Shown in pieces: positions 17,752 to 25,279 of a stretch of DNA of 36,103 nucleotides. A program made the translations under genes and the position numbers. The DNA comes from Agromyces sp. (GTDB lineage Bacteria; Actinomycetota; Actinomycetes; Actinomycetales; Microbacteriaceae). A model generated the notes under the pieces. It worked only from the letters and a program-made list of their open reading frames with translations. It was not told the DNA's origin and did not search any database. The stretch spans positions 1 through 36,103 of the forward strand of contig JAPSJT010000010.1 of assembly GCA_031178045.1 (NCBI GenBank). The letters run 5' to 3'. Position 1 is the stretch's first letter. The number at the start of each line of letters is the position of its first letter.

Positions 17752-18276
17752 CCAGCCGGGGGCCATGGCGGCGATCGCGCGGTCCGCGACCTCGCCGACG
17801 GGACCGGTGTTCTCGACACGGACCCCTCGCTCGTCGTCGGCGAGCGGCTCGAGCGCCGCGAGCTGCGAGGCGAGGAGCGTCGCCGGCATGAAGTGGTCGA
17901 GGCGCTGCTCGAGCCGCTCGCCGAGCTCGTCGGCGGTCACGACGAGCTCGGCGAACACCGCGTCGGGGCACGCCGCGCGGATGGCGTCGCGATACGCCCG
18001 GCGCAGCGCCGAGCATGCGATGACGCACCCGCCCTCCGCATCGGCGAGCGCCTCCCCGACGCGCCTGAGCCAGGGCCACCGGTCGTCGTCGTCGAGCGGC
18101 ACGCCGGATCGCATCTTCTCGACGTTGGCTGCGGGGTGCAGGTCGTCGGAGTCGATGAACCGCATACCCGGATACCGCGTGGTGAGCCGCTCGGCGAGGG
18201 CGGCACCGACCACCGACTTGCCGGAGCCGCTCGGCCCCATGACCACGATGCGGGGCGGAGCTGGCGCGTCGTTCAT
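17749..18276 (-). CDS. gntK: Gluconokinase
   Basis: A 175-residue P-loop kinase that makes 6-phosphogluconate from gluconate and ATP. Walker A GPSGSGKS is at 14-21, followed by the GntK signatures FIDSDDLHPAANVEKMRSG and PLDDDDRWPWL, then CSALRRAYRD and HFMPATLLASQLAALEPL. Length and motifs match thermoresistant-type gluconokinases. There is no ribosome-binding site; TAGCCT ends 7 nt before the ATG, which predicts a leaderless mRNA. It is divergent from gnd across a 101-bp region with an inverted repeat. Its product is the substrate of Gnd, so the pair forms a short gluconate to ribulose-5-phosphate route. Confidence 0.95.
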   Translation of the reverse strand: MNDAPAPPRIVVMGPSGSGKSVVGAALAERLTTRYPGMRFIDSDDLHPAANVEKMRSGVPLDDDDRWPWLRRVGEALADAEGGCVIACSALRRAYRDAIRAACPDAVFAELVVTADELGERLEQRLDHFMPATLLASQLAALEPLADDERGVRVENTGPVGEVADRAIAAMAPGW

Positions 18277-18283
18277 GCGTTGC

Positions 18284-18289
18284 AGGCTA
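18284..18289 (-). promoter_or_regulatory. Putative -10 of gntK, leaderless geometry
   Basis: TAGCCT on the minus strand, 7 nt before the gntK ATG; a TGTTGC stretch upstream could be the -35 region. Confidence 0.55.
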
Positions 18290-18321
18290 GCCCACGCTCC
18301 TCACCGCAACAGCGCGCAACG

Positions 18322-18336
18322 GTGAGCCGCGCTCAC
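18322..18336. promoter_or_regulatory. Operator-like inverted repeat in the gntK-gnd intergenic region
   Basis: GTGAGC-CGC-GCTCAC: perfect 6-bp arms with a 3-bp spacer, ending 2 bp before the likely -10 of gnd (TACGCT, 18339-18344). A repressor bound here would block gnd and could reach the gntK promoter 33 bp away. The regulator is not identified. Confidence 0.5.
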
Positions 18337-18338
18337 AG

Positions 18339-18344
18339 TACGCT
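18339..18344 (+). promoter_or_regulatory. Putative -10 of gnd
   Basis: TACGCT on the plus strand, 33 nt before the gnd GTG; the leader carries GAGGAGAG. Confidence 0.4.
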
Positions 18345-18377
18345 GGAGGCGACCCCTGACTTCTCGAGGAGAGCTTC

Positions 18378-19838
18378 GTGCCTGAAACCGGAACCGCAAA
18401 CATCGGAGTCGTCGGACTCGCCGTGATGGGCTCGAATCTCGCCCGCAATCTCGCGAGCCGCGAGGGCAACACCGTCGCCGTGTTCAACCGCTCCCCCGAG
18501 CGCACCCACACGCTGACCTCCGAGCACCCCGAGGCGGGCTTCGTCGCAGGCGAGTCGTACGACGAGTTCGTCGCATCGCTCTCCAAGCCGCGCACGGCCA
18601 TCATCATGGTGCAGGCCGGCAAGGGCACCGACGCGGTCATCTCCGAGCTCGTCAAGCGGTTCGAGCCCGGCGACATCATCGTCGACGGCGGCAACGCGAA
18701 CTTCCACGACACGATCCGCCGCGAGGCCGAGATCAAGCCCACCGGCATCCACTTCGTCGGCGCAGGCATCTCGGGCGGCGAGGAGGGCGCGCTCAAGGGC
18801 CCGTCGATCATGCCCGGCGGCTCCGCCGAGTCCTACGAGACCCTCGGTCCGATCCTCGCCTCGATCGCCGCGGTCGCCGAGGGCGAGCCGTGCGTGACCC
18901 ACGTCGGCACCGACGGCGCGGGCCACTTCGTGAAGATGGTGCACAACGGCATCGAGTACGCCGACATGCAGCTCATCGCCGAGGCCTACGACCTCATCCG
19001 CCAGGGCACCGGCAAGTCGCCCGCCGAGATCGCCGACATCTTCGCCGAGTGGAACACCGGCGAGCTCGAGAGCTACCTCATCGAGATCACCGCCGAGGTG
19101 CTGCGCCAGACGGATGCCGCGACCGGCCAGCCCCTCGTCGACGTCATCCTCGACGAGGCGGGCGCCAAGGGCACCGGCGCATGGACCGTGCAGAACGCCC
19201 TCGACCTCGGCGTGCCGACCTCGGGCATCGCCGAGGCGGTCTTCGCCCGCAGCCTCTCGTCCAAGCGCGCGCAGCGCGAGGCGGCATCCGACCTGCCCGG
19301 CCCCTCGGGCGAGTGGACGGTCGCGGCCGACGAGGCCGACGCGTTCATCGAGGACGTGCGCCGCGCGCTCTACGCCTCGAAGATCATCGCCTACTCGCAG
19401 GGCTTCGACGAGATCGTCGCGGGCGCCGAGCAGTTCGGCTGGGACATCAAGAAGGGCGACATCGCCAAGATCTGGCGCGCCGGATGCATCATCCGCGCCC
19501 GCTTCCTCAACCGCATCGCCGAGGCGTACGCCGACGACCCGGCCCTCGTCGCGCTCGTCGTCGCACCGTACTTCCGCGACGCCGTCGCGGGGGCGCAGGA
19601 GAGCTGGCGCCGCGTCGTGGCGATCGCCGCGCAGGCCGGCATCCCGACCCCGGCGTTCTCGTCCTCGCTCGCGTACTACGACGGCCTTCGCGCCGATCGG
19701 CTCCCCGCCGCGCTCATCCAGGGTCAGCGTGACTTCTTCGGCGCACACACCTACAAGCGCGTCGACAAGCCCGGCGTGTTCCACACGCTGTGGTCGGGCG
19801 ACCGCTCCGAGATCGAGACGACGCCCTCCTCCCACTGA
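18378..19838 (+). CDS. gnd: 6-phosphogluconate dehydrogenase, decarboxylating (NADP+)
   Basis: A 486-residue cytosolic enzyme oxidising 6-phosphogluconate to ribulose-5-phosphate and CO2 with NADPH formation. The cofactor site GLAVMGSNLARN is at 13-24, with NRSPERT (37-43), whose Asn/Arg/Ser/Thr residues favour NADP+. The substrate site includes GAGISGGEEGA and catalytic Lys186 in GHFVKMVHNGIEYADMQ. The C-terminal all-alpha domain ends in HTLWSGDRSE. Length matches the long, dimeric E. coli-type enzyme. The GTG start at 18378 follows GAGGAGAG at 5-nt spacing. Transcribed away from gntK; the next small frames follow after 36 bp without an evident terminator. Confidence 0.97.
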   Translation: MPETGTANIGVVGLAVMGSNLARNLASREGNTVAVFNRSPERTHTLTSEHPEAGFVAGESYDEFVASLSKPRTAIIMVQAGKGTDAVISELVKRFEPGDIIVDGGNANFHDTIRREAEIKPTGIHFVGAGISGGEEGALKGPSIMPGGSAESYETLGPILASIAAVAEGEPCVTHVGTDGAGHFVKMVHNGIEYADMQLIAEAYDLIRQGTGKSPAEIADIFAEWNTGELESYLIEITAEVLRQTDAATGQPLVDVILDEAGAKGTGAWTVQNALDLGVPTSGIAEAVFARSLSSKRAQREAASDLPGPSGEWTVAADEADAFIEDVRRALYASKIIAYSQGFDEIVAGAEQFGWDIKKGDIAKIWRAGCIIRARFLNRIAEAYADDPALVALVVAPYFRDAVAGAQESWRRVVAIAAQAGIPTPAFSSSLAYYDGLRADRLPAALIQGQRDFFGAHTYKRVDKPGVFHTLWSGDRSEIETTPSSH

Positions 19839-19874
19839 GGTCGGCGACCGCAGACAGGCGCAGGAAGGCACGGC

Positions 19875-19970
19875 ATGCCGGAACCGACGTGGCGGGGTGA
19901 GGGCGCCGGTCCCGACTGCCGTTTCGCGCTCGCGAACGAGCGCACCTTCCTCGCCCGGATCCGCGCCTGA
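19875..19970 (+). pseudogene. 31-codon remnant of a DUF202 (YidH-like) membrane protein gene
   Basis: A short frame with a good AGGAAGG site, reading MPEPTWRGEGAGPDCRF then ALANERTFLARIRA and stop. The segment D-x-RF-x-LANERTFLAxIR matches the start of DUF202 proteins, small membrane proteins in which this motif leads directly into the first transmembrane helix (usually ...LAWIRTALAL). Here the reading stops right after the motif and all membrane helices are missing; no other frame downstream restores them. The conserved W and T are changed to R and A. The stop overlaps the next ATG (TGATG, 19968-19972), so if translated it would act as a coupling leader. I call it a truncated relic; a functional short peptide is possible. 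Confidence 0.65.
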
Positions 19971-20347
19971 TGTCGTGGCATCCCGAACTCGAGCCCGACC
20001 CGCACGGCGATGACGACGGCCGGCCGATGCCGGGTGAGCGCCGACGTCGAGTGCTGCGCATCGCGGTGCTGATCGCGCTCGGCGCGCTCGTACTGCCCCT
20101 CGTGCTCTCGGCGTACAGTGTCGCGAAGTCGGCGGCCGATCGGGCATGCGCCGTCTACGTCAGCGCCTACGACGCGGACGCCGCGGGCTTCCGCACGGCA
20201 TTCGACCTCTTCGGACCCGGCGGTCCCGGCTGGGAGTGCCGATCGGTGTCGGCGGGCGGCACCGAACGGGTCATCGCCGAGCTCGGTCCGCTGCCGGCCG
20301 CGCCGCGTCAGCTGCCGCCGTCGCCTCCCGCCGAACGCGACGCCTGA
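19970..20347 (+). CDS. Hypothetical single-pass membrane protein
   Basis: A 125-residue protein that I do not recognise. An acidic/basic cytoplasmic N-terminus (1-30, ending RRRRVLR) precedes one hydrophobic helix (about 31-52). The outside part has two cysteines (C60 and C90, which could form a disulphide) and a Pro-rich tail. The ATG at 19970 shares bases with the stop of the DUF202 relic (TGATG), so it is translated by coupling. It may once have been the partner of an intact DUF202 protein downstream of gnd. Convergent with the HTH gene; the 34-bp gap (20348-20381) holds only short GC-rich inverted repeats. Confidence 0.7.
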   Translation: MSWHPELEPDPHGDDDGRPMPGERRRRVLRIAVLIALGALVLPLVLSAYSVAKSAADRACAVYVSAYDADAAGFRTAFDLFGPGGPGWECRSVSAGGTERVIAELGPLPAAPRQLPPSPPAERDA

Positions 20348-20381
20348 GCCGCGTGCGCGGTAGCGGCCCCAGGTTCGCGAC

Positions 20382-20873
20382 TCAACGTTCGGGCGACGAC
20401 GCCGGCTCGGGCAGGAACACGCGCTTGTAGCTGCGCCCGTCGGGCAGTTCCACGGTCTGCGCCTCGAGCTGTCCGCGCGTCACGCGCTGGTAGATCGCCT
20501 GCGGTGTCACGCCGAGTCGGGCCGCAGCCTCGGAGACCGAGAGGCCGGGCAGGTCGGTCGGCACGCTCGACGGCCGGTCGCGCTTGCGCTTGCGGCTCGC
20601 CTCCTGGCGCGACGCGATCTCGGCGTCGTCGCCGGCCCAGCGGTACTTCGCCGCGGAGACGCTGAGGCCTGCGGCATCCGCGATCTCCTCCCACGTCGCG
20701 CTCGCGTCGAGCGCAGCCCGCACGGCCGTGAGCTGCGCGGGATCGGCCTCGAGCGCGGTGACGAGCGAGCGGATGCCGCGGAGCCTCGCGAGGGGCGCGG
20801 CATCCGTCGTCGACTGCTCGAGCCCGACGAGCTCGGCGAGCGCTCGCGCGGCGTCGGCGGAGAGGAAGCCCAT
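20382..20873 (-). CDS. Putative DNA-binding protein with two helix-turn-helix regions
   Basis: A 163-residue protein. Residues 58-80 (ATWEEIADAAGLSVSAAKYRW) look like a helix-turn-helix. Residues about 110-157 (LSVSEAAARLGVTPQAIYQRV, RGQLEAQTVELPDGRSYKRVF) look like a MerR/excisionase-type winged HTH, in which the strand pair after the recognition helix forms the wing. Between them lies a very basic linker (RQEASRKRKRDR). The N-terminal 50 residues are helical. The ATG at 20873 lies 11 bp after the acyl-CoA ligase stop; that TGA is part of the GAGG ribosome-binding site. Last gene of the glmU-prs-ligase chain. Family and target unknown. Confidence 0.75.
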   Translation of the reverse strand: MGFLSADAARALAELVGLEQSTTDAAPLARLRGIRSLVTALEADPAQLTAVRAALDASATWEEIADAAGLSVSAAKYRWAGDDAEIASRQEASRKRKRDRPSSVPTDLPGLSVSEAAARLGVTPQAIYQRVTRGQLEAQTVELPDGRSYKRVFLPEPASSPER

Positions 20874-20884
20874 GGTCTGCGACC

Positions 20885-22585
20885 TCAGCCGTTCAGCAGG
20901 CGGTTGCGCACCTCGCGGCGCAGCACCTTGCCGATGAGCGATCGCGGGAGGTCGTCGACCGCGACGACGCGCTTCGGCACCTTGTACGCCGTGAGCTCCC
21001 CACGCGCGTGCTCGCGGATCCCGGGCTCGTCGAGCGTCGCCCCGGGTTTCAGCACGACCACGGCGACGACCTGCTCGCCCGAGTGGTCGTCGGGCAGGCC
21101 GATGACGGCGCAGTCCTCGACGTCGGGGTGCGAGCGCACGGCCTCCTCGACCTCGCTCGGCGCGACGTTGAAGCCGCCGGTGATGATGAGCTCCTTGATG
21201 CGGTCGACGACCCGCACGAAGCCCTCGGCGTCGATCGAGACGATGTCGCCCGTGCGGAACCAGTCGGCGCCGCCATCGGTCGCGGGCACGAACACCGCCT
21301 CGGTCTCGTCGGGCTTCCTCCAGTATCCGGAGAACACCTGCGGACCGCGCACGATGAGCTCGCCCTCGGCGCCCGGCGCCACATCCGTCTGAGGTGCGTC
21401 GGGGTCGACGACGCGCACCTCGGTGGACGGCAGCGGCAGGCCGACCGTGCCGGCCCTGCGGTTCGGGGCGACGGGATTCGCCATGAGCACGGGCGAGCAC
21501 TCCGAGAGGCCGTAGCCTTCGACGAGGTATCCGCCGGTCGCGGCCTCCCAGGGCGCCACGACGTCGGGCGAGAGCGGCATGGCGCCCGAGATGGCGATGC
21601 GGATGCCCTCGAGCGACACGCCCTCTGCGGCGGCCGCCTTGGTGAGCCGGTCGTAGATCGGCGGCACAGCGGGGAGGAAGGTCGGCGGGCGCTTGCGCAC
21701 GACCTTCAGCACGAGTTCGGGGTCGAATCTCGGAAAGAGCACGAGCCGCGCCCCCATGCTCATCGCGAAGGTGAGGCAGAGCGTGAGCCCGTAGGCGTGG
21801 AACATCGGCAGCACCGCGTAGACGACGGCGGTGCCGCGTTCGATCTCGGGCACCCAGGCTCGCGACTGCGCCGCGTTCGTCGTGAGGTTGGCATGTGTCA
21901 GCGTCGCGCCCTTCGGGCTGCCGGTCGTGCCGCTCGTGTACTGGATCAGTGCGACGTCGGAGGCCTCGGGTCCGATGATGTGCGCGTCGATGCGCTCGGA
22001 CGCCACGAGCCGCCGCCAGGGGGTCGTGCCCCGCACCTTCGTGGTGAGCGCCGCACGCGACGCTCGCGCCTTCGCGATCGGCAATCGCAGGAGCGCTCTG
22101 GTGAGGAACGGCATCGCACGAGTGACGTCGACGGAGACGATCGCGTCGACCGCGACATCCGCCGGGAACGCCTGGATCGTGTCGACCACCTTGTCCCACG
22201 CGATGACGACGCGCGCTCCGTGGTCTTCGAACTGGTGCCGCAGCTCGCGGGGCGTATAGAGCGGATTGTGCTCGACGACGATCCCGCCGAGCCGGAGCAC
22301 GGCGTAGAACGCGACGATGTGCTGCGGGCAGTTCGGCAGCACGATGGCGACGGGATCGCCCTTCTGCACGCCGAGCAGGCGCAGGCCCTCGGCCGCGCGC
22401 TCGATCTGCTCACCGAGCTCGGCGTAGCTCGTCGTGCGCTCGAAGAACTCGAGGGCGACCTGATCGCCGTACTGCTCGACCGACTCGCGCACGAGGTCGA
22501 AGAGCGAGCCGGTCTGCTCGTCGATGTCGTGCGGCACGCCGTCGGCGTAGCTGCCGAGCCACGGCCGAGGGGTCGTGATCGCCAC
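20885..22585 (-). CDS. Long-chain fatty acid--CoA ligase (AMP-forming)
   Basis: A 566-residue ANL-superfamily enzyme activating fatty acids through acyl-AMP to acyl-CoA. The AMP-binding P-loop YTSGTTGSPKG is at 216-226. Motif A5 is EGYGLSECSP, the ADWFRTGDIVSIDAEGF stretch carries the ATP-contacting Asp, followed by RIKELIITGGFNVAPSEVE, and the catalytic lysine lies in IGKVLRREVR near the C-terminus. Length and motifs fit FadD-type ligases; chain-length preference cannot be read. The GTG start at 22585 is 9 bp after the prs stop, with no strong ribosome-binding site, suggesting reinitiation. In the tRNA-Gln-glmU-prs-ligase-HTH chain. Confidence 0.92.
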   Translation of the reverse strand: MAITTPRPWLGSYADGVPHDIDEQTGSLFDLVRESVEQYGDQVALEFFERTTSYAELGEQIERAAEGLRLLGVQKGDPVAIVLPNCPQHIVAFYAVLRLGGIVVEHNPLYTPRELRHQFEDHGARVVIAWDKVVDTIQAFPADVAVDAIVSVDVTRAMPFLTRALLRLPIAKARASRAALTTKVRGTTPWRRLVASERIDAHIIGPEASDVALIQYTSGTTGSPKGATLTHANLTTNAAQSRAWVPEIERGTAVVYAVLPMFHAYGLTLCLTFAMSMGARLVLFPRFDPELVLKVVRKRPPTFLPAVPPIYDRLTKAAAAEGVSLEGIRIAISGAMPLSPDVVAPWEAATGGYLVEGYGLSECSPVLMANPVAPNRRAGTVGLPLPSTEVRVVDPDAPQTDVAPGAEGELIVRGPQVFSGYWRKPDETEAVFVPATDGGADWFRTGDIVSIDAEGFVRVVDRIKELIITGGFNVAPSEVEEAVRSHPDVEDCAVIGLPDDHSGEQVVAVVVLKPGATLDEPGIREHARGELTAYKVPKRVVAVDDLPRSLIGKVLRREVRNRLLNG

Positions 22586-22594
22586 TCGCGCCGC

Positions 22595-23572
22595 CTACGC
22601 CGCGCCGTCGAACATGCTCGTGACGGAGCCGTCCTCGAAGACCTCGTGGATGGCACGGGCGAGGAGCGGTGCGATCGGCAGCACGGTCAGGCGGTCCCAG
22701 CGCTTCTCGGCGGGGACCGGGAGGGTGTCGGTGACGACGACGGAGTCGATGAAGTCGGACTGGAGGATCTCGGTCGCCGGGTTCGAGAACACGGCGTGGG
22801 TCGCGGCGACGACGACGCCGATCGCGCCGTTCGCCTTGAGCGCCTCAGCGGCCTTCACGATCGTGCGGCCGGTGTCGATGAGGTCGTCGACGAGCAGGCA
22901 GACGCGGCCGTCCACGTCGCCGACGATCTCGTGCACCGAGACCTGGTTCGGCACGAGCGGGTCGCGGCGTTTGTGGATGATCGCGAGCGGTGCGCCGAGC
23001 TTGTCGCTCCAGATGTCGGCGACGCGCACCCGCCCCATGTCGGGCGAGACGACGGTGAGCGTCGCCGGGTCGAGCTGCTCGCGGAAGTGCTCGAGCAGTA
23101 CGGGCATCGCGAAGAGGTGATCGACCGGGCCGTCGAAGAAGCCCTGGATCTGCGCCGCGTGCAGGTCGATGGACATGATGCGATCGGCGCCGGCCGCCTT
23201 GTAGAGGTCGGCGACGAGGCGCGCGGAGATGGGCTCGCGACCGCGGCCCTTCTTGTCTTGGCGGGCGTACGGGTAGAACGGGGAGACCACGGTGATGCGC
23301 TTGGCCGATGCGCGCTTCAGCGCGTCGACCATGATGAGCTGCTCCATGAGCCACTCGTTGATCGGCGAGGCGTGGGACTGGATCACGAACGCGTCGGTGC
23401 CGCGCACGCTCTCGTCGAAGCGCGCGTAGAGCTCGCCGTTCGCGAACGTGCGCGCGTCGGTGGGCATCAGCTCGGTGCCGAGCTCGTCGGCGATCTGCTG
23501 GGCGAGCTCTGGGTGGGCGCGCCCCGAGACGAGCACGAGGCGCTTCGATCCGGTGGTCTCGATTCCCGACAT
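22595..23572 (-). CDS. prs: Ribose-phosphate pyrophosphokinase
   Basis: A 325-residue class I PRPP synthase making PRPP from ribose-5-phosphate and ATP, the precursor of nucleotides, His and Trp. It shows the flexible-loop region YARQDKKGRGREPISARL, the DLHAAQIQGFF segment, and the PRPP-binding loop CLLVDDLIDTGRTI. The ATG at 23572 has GAGAGGA upstream. It follows glmU by 35 bp and precedes the acyl-CoA ligase by 9 bp. glmU-prs is a widely conserved pair in Gram-positive bacteria. Its substrate ribose-5-phosphate derives from the pathway served by gnd elsewhere in the window. Confidence 0.97.
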   Translation of the reverse strand: MSGIETTGSKRLVLVSGRAHPELAQQIADELGTELMPTDARTFANGELYARFDESVRGTDAFVIQSHASPINEWLMEQLIMVDALKRASAKRITVVSPFYPYARQDKKGRGREPISARLVADLYKAAGADRIMSIDLHAAQIQGFFDGPVDHLFAMPVLLEHFREQLDPATLTVVSPDMGRVRVADIWSDKLGAPLAIIHKRRDPLVPNQVSVHEIVGDVDGRVCLLVDDLIDTGRTIVKAAEALKANGAIGVVVAATHAVFSNPATEILQSDFIDSVVVTDTLPVPAEKRWDRLTVLPIAPLLARAIHEVFEDGSVTSMFDGAA

Positions 23573-23607
23573 GTGGTGTGTCCTCTCCACCCGCGTGAGC
23601 CGGTGCG

Positions 23608-25065
23608 TCAGTCGGCGGCTGCGTCGATCGATGCCGAGCCGGATGCCTCGCCGGCGGCCTCGGCGGCTCGGGCCGCTGCGGTGCCGGGTCGGTGCTTCTG
23701 GACCCATCCCTCGATGTTGCGTTGGGGTGCCACGTTCACGGCGAGGGCGCCCGCGGGAACATCTTTGCGAACGACGGTGCCGGCGGCCGTGTAGACCCCG
23801 TCGCCAATCCTAACGGGCGCGACGAACACCCCGTGCGACCCCGTGCGCACGTGCGAGCCGACCTCGGAGTGATGCTTCCGCACGCCGTCGTAGTTGGCGA
23901 AGATCGAGCCCGCCCCGATGTTCGAGTGCTCGCCGACCGTGGCGTCGCCGATGTACGAGAGGTGGGGCACCTTGCTGCCCTCGCCGATCGTCGCGTTCTT
24001 CGACTCCACGAAGGCGCCGATCTTGCCGTCGCTGCCGAGCACAGTGCCGGGCCGCAGATACGAGAAGGGGCCGACGGATGCCCCATCGCCGATCACCGAC
24101 AGCGTGGCATCCGTGCGCTTCACCTCGGCGTTCGCGCCGACCTCGCAGTCGACGAGCGTCGTGTCGGGGCCGATCACGGCCCCCGCCGCGATGACGGTCG
24201 CGCCCTTCAGCTGCGTGCCGGGCCGGATCGTGACATCGGGCTCGAGCTTCACGTCGAGGTCGATCCACGTCGTGGCGGGGTCTTCGATCGTCACGCCGTT
24301 CAACTGCCAGCCGCGCACGATGAGCGCGTTCAGCCGGGCGGCCGTCTCGGACAGCTGGGCGCGATCGTTGATGCCGGCGACGAGCCAGGGCTCGCTCACG
24401 GGCACGGCCTCGACCTCGGAACCCGCTTCGCGGAGCAGCTGGATGACATCGGTGAGGTACTTCTCGCCCTGCGCGTTGTCGGTCGTGAGGTTCGCGAGGT
24501 GGTCGCGCAGCGCTCCGACGCCGAACGCGTAGATGCCCGCGTTGATCTCGTCGATCGCCCGCTCGTCGTCGCTGGCGTCCTTCTGCTCGACGATGCGGTC
24601 GAAGGCGCCGTTCGCGTCGCGCACGACCCGCCCGTAGCCGTTCGGGTCGTCGTAGCGTGCCGAGAGCACGGAGGCGTGCGCGGCACGGCCGCGGTGGCGT
24701 TCGAGGAAGGCGGCGAGCGTGTCGGCGTCGAGGAGCGGCACGTCGCCGTTCAGCACGAGCACCTCGCCGTCGAAGTCATCGGGCAGGGCGGCGATCGCCT
24801 GCTCGACCGCTCGACCGGTGCCCGGGATCTCGTCCTGGTCGACGACCACGGTGCCGGGGAGCACCGACTCGACGGCCGCGGCGACCTGGTCGCGCTCGTG
24901 ACGCACGACGGCGATGACGTGCGCCGCATCGAGCGCCCGCGCCGTGCGCAGCACGTGCGCGACGATCGGCGAGCCGGCGAGGGGGTGCAGGAGCTTCGGG
25001 GTGGCCGATCTCATGCGGGTGCCCTGGCCGGCGGCGAGCACGATGATGGCGAGTTGCTGGTCCAT
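23608..25065 (-). CDS. glmU: Bifunctional GlmU: GlcNAc-1-P uridyltransferase / GlcN-1-P acetyltransferase
   Basis: A 485-residue cytosolic enzyme forming UDP-GlcNAc for peptidoglycan. The N-terminal uridyltransferase has LAAGQGTRM (10-18), a conserved lysine in TPKLLHP, and NGDVPLLD. The C-terminal left-handed beta-helix has many hexapeptide repeats (VIGDGASVGPFSYLRPG, VPHLSYIGDATVG, NIGAGSIFANYDG) and the catalytic acetyl-transfer region ESKNATIGEG. About 30 C-terminal residues are an Ala/Glu-rich extra tail. The ATG at 25065 lies 1 nt after the 3' end of tRNA-Gln, and any ribosome-binding site would be inside the tRNA acceptor stem. No later start preserves the N-terminal motif. Confidence 0.95.
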   Translation of the reverse strand: MDQQLAIIVLAAGQGTRMRSATPKLLHPLAGSPIVAHVLRTARALDAAHVIAVVRHERDQVAAAVESVLPGTVVVDQDEIPGTGRAVEQAIAALPDDFDGEVLVLNGDVPLLDADTLAAFLERHRGRAAHASVLSARYDDPNGYGRVVRDANGAFDRIVEQKDASDDERAIDEINAGIYAFGVGALRDHLANLTTDNAQGEKYLTDVIQLLREAGSEVEAVPVSEPWLVAGINDRAQLSETAARLNALIVRGWQLNGVTIEDPATTWIDLDVKLEPDVTIRPGTQLKGATVIAAGAVIGPDTTLVDCEVGANAEVKRTDATLSVIGDGASVGPFSYLRPGTVLGSDGKIGAFVESKNATIGEGSKVPHLSYIGDATVGEHSNIGAGSIFANYDGVRKHHSEVGSHVRTGSHGVFVAPVRIGDGVYTAAGTVVRKDVPAGALAVNVAPQRNIEGWVQKHRPGTAAARAAEAAGEASGSASIDAAAD

Positions 25066-25066
25066 G

Positions 25067-25138
25067 CTCCGCCACCAGGATTCGAACCTGGTCCTCACAG
25101 CTCCAAAGGCTGTCGTGCTGCCGTTACACCATGGCGGA
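25067..25138 (-). tRNA. tRNA-Gln (anticodon UUG)
   Basis: 72-nt cloverleaf on the minus strand. The 7-bp acceptor stem pairs TCCGCCA with TGGCGGA, discriminator G at 25067. The D-loop region reads TGGTGTAACGGCAGCA, the anticodon loop CTTTGGA gives TTG between 5-bp stems (ACAGC/GCTGT), and the T-arm is CCAGGTTCGAATCCTGG. CCA is not encoded. It is the first element of the glmU transcription unit. A CAGACT hexamer at 25168-25173 may be its -10 element. Confidence 0.97.
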
Positions 25139-25230
25139 CCGCGCGGACGATCGCCCGGCGCGCATCAAGTCTGCCATGGCCGCCGGGCGCGGTGCGGCGG
25201 CATCCGCTCGCCCGCACCCCCCACGCTGCG

Positions 25231-25270
25231 CTCTCGAGAGGGCTCCTGCGAGCGACCGCGCTCCTGCGAG
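25231..25270 (+). promoter_or_regulatory. Possible operator/promoter of the marR-type gene
   Basis: A perfect palindrome CTCTCGAGAG (25231-25240) is followed by a direct repeat GCTCCTGCGAG at 25242-25252 and 25260-25270. GAGAAT, 6 nt before the GTG, could be a weak -10 for leaderless transcription. MarR regulators often repress themselves through palindromes at such places. Confidence 0.35.
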
Positions 25271-25279
25271 AATGAGCGG

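Noticed and set aside
20348-20381. Terminator between convergent genes after the HTH gene
   Set aside because: Only 5-bp GC pairings (CCGCG/CGCGG, GCCGC/GCGGC); not distinguishable from background in such GC-rich DNA.
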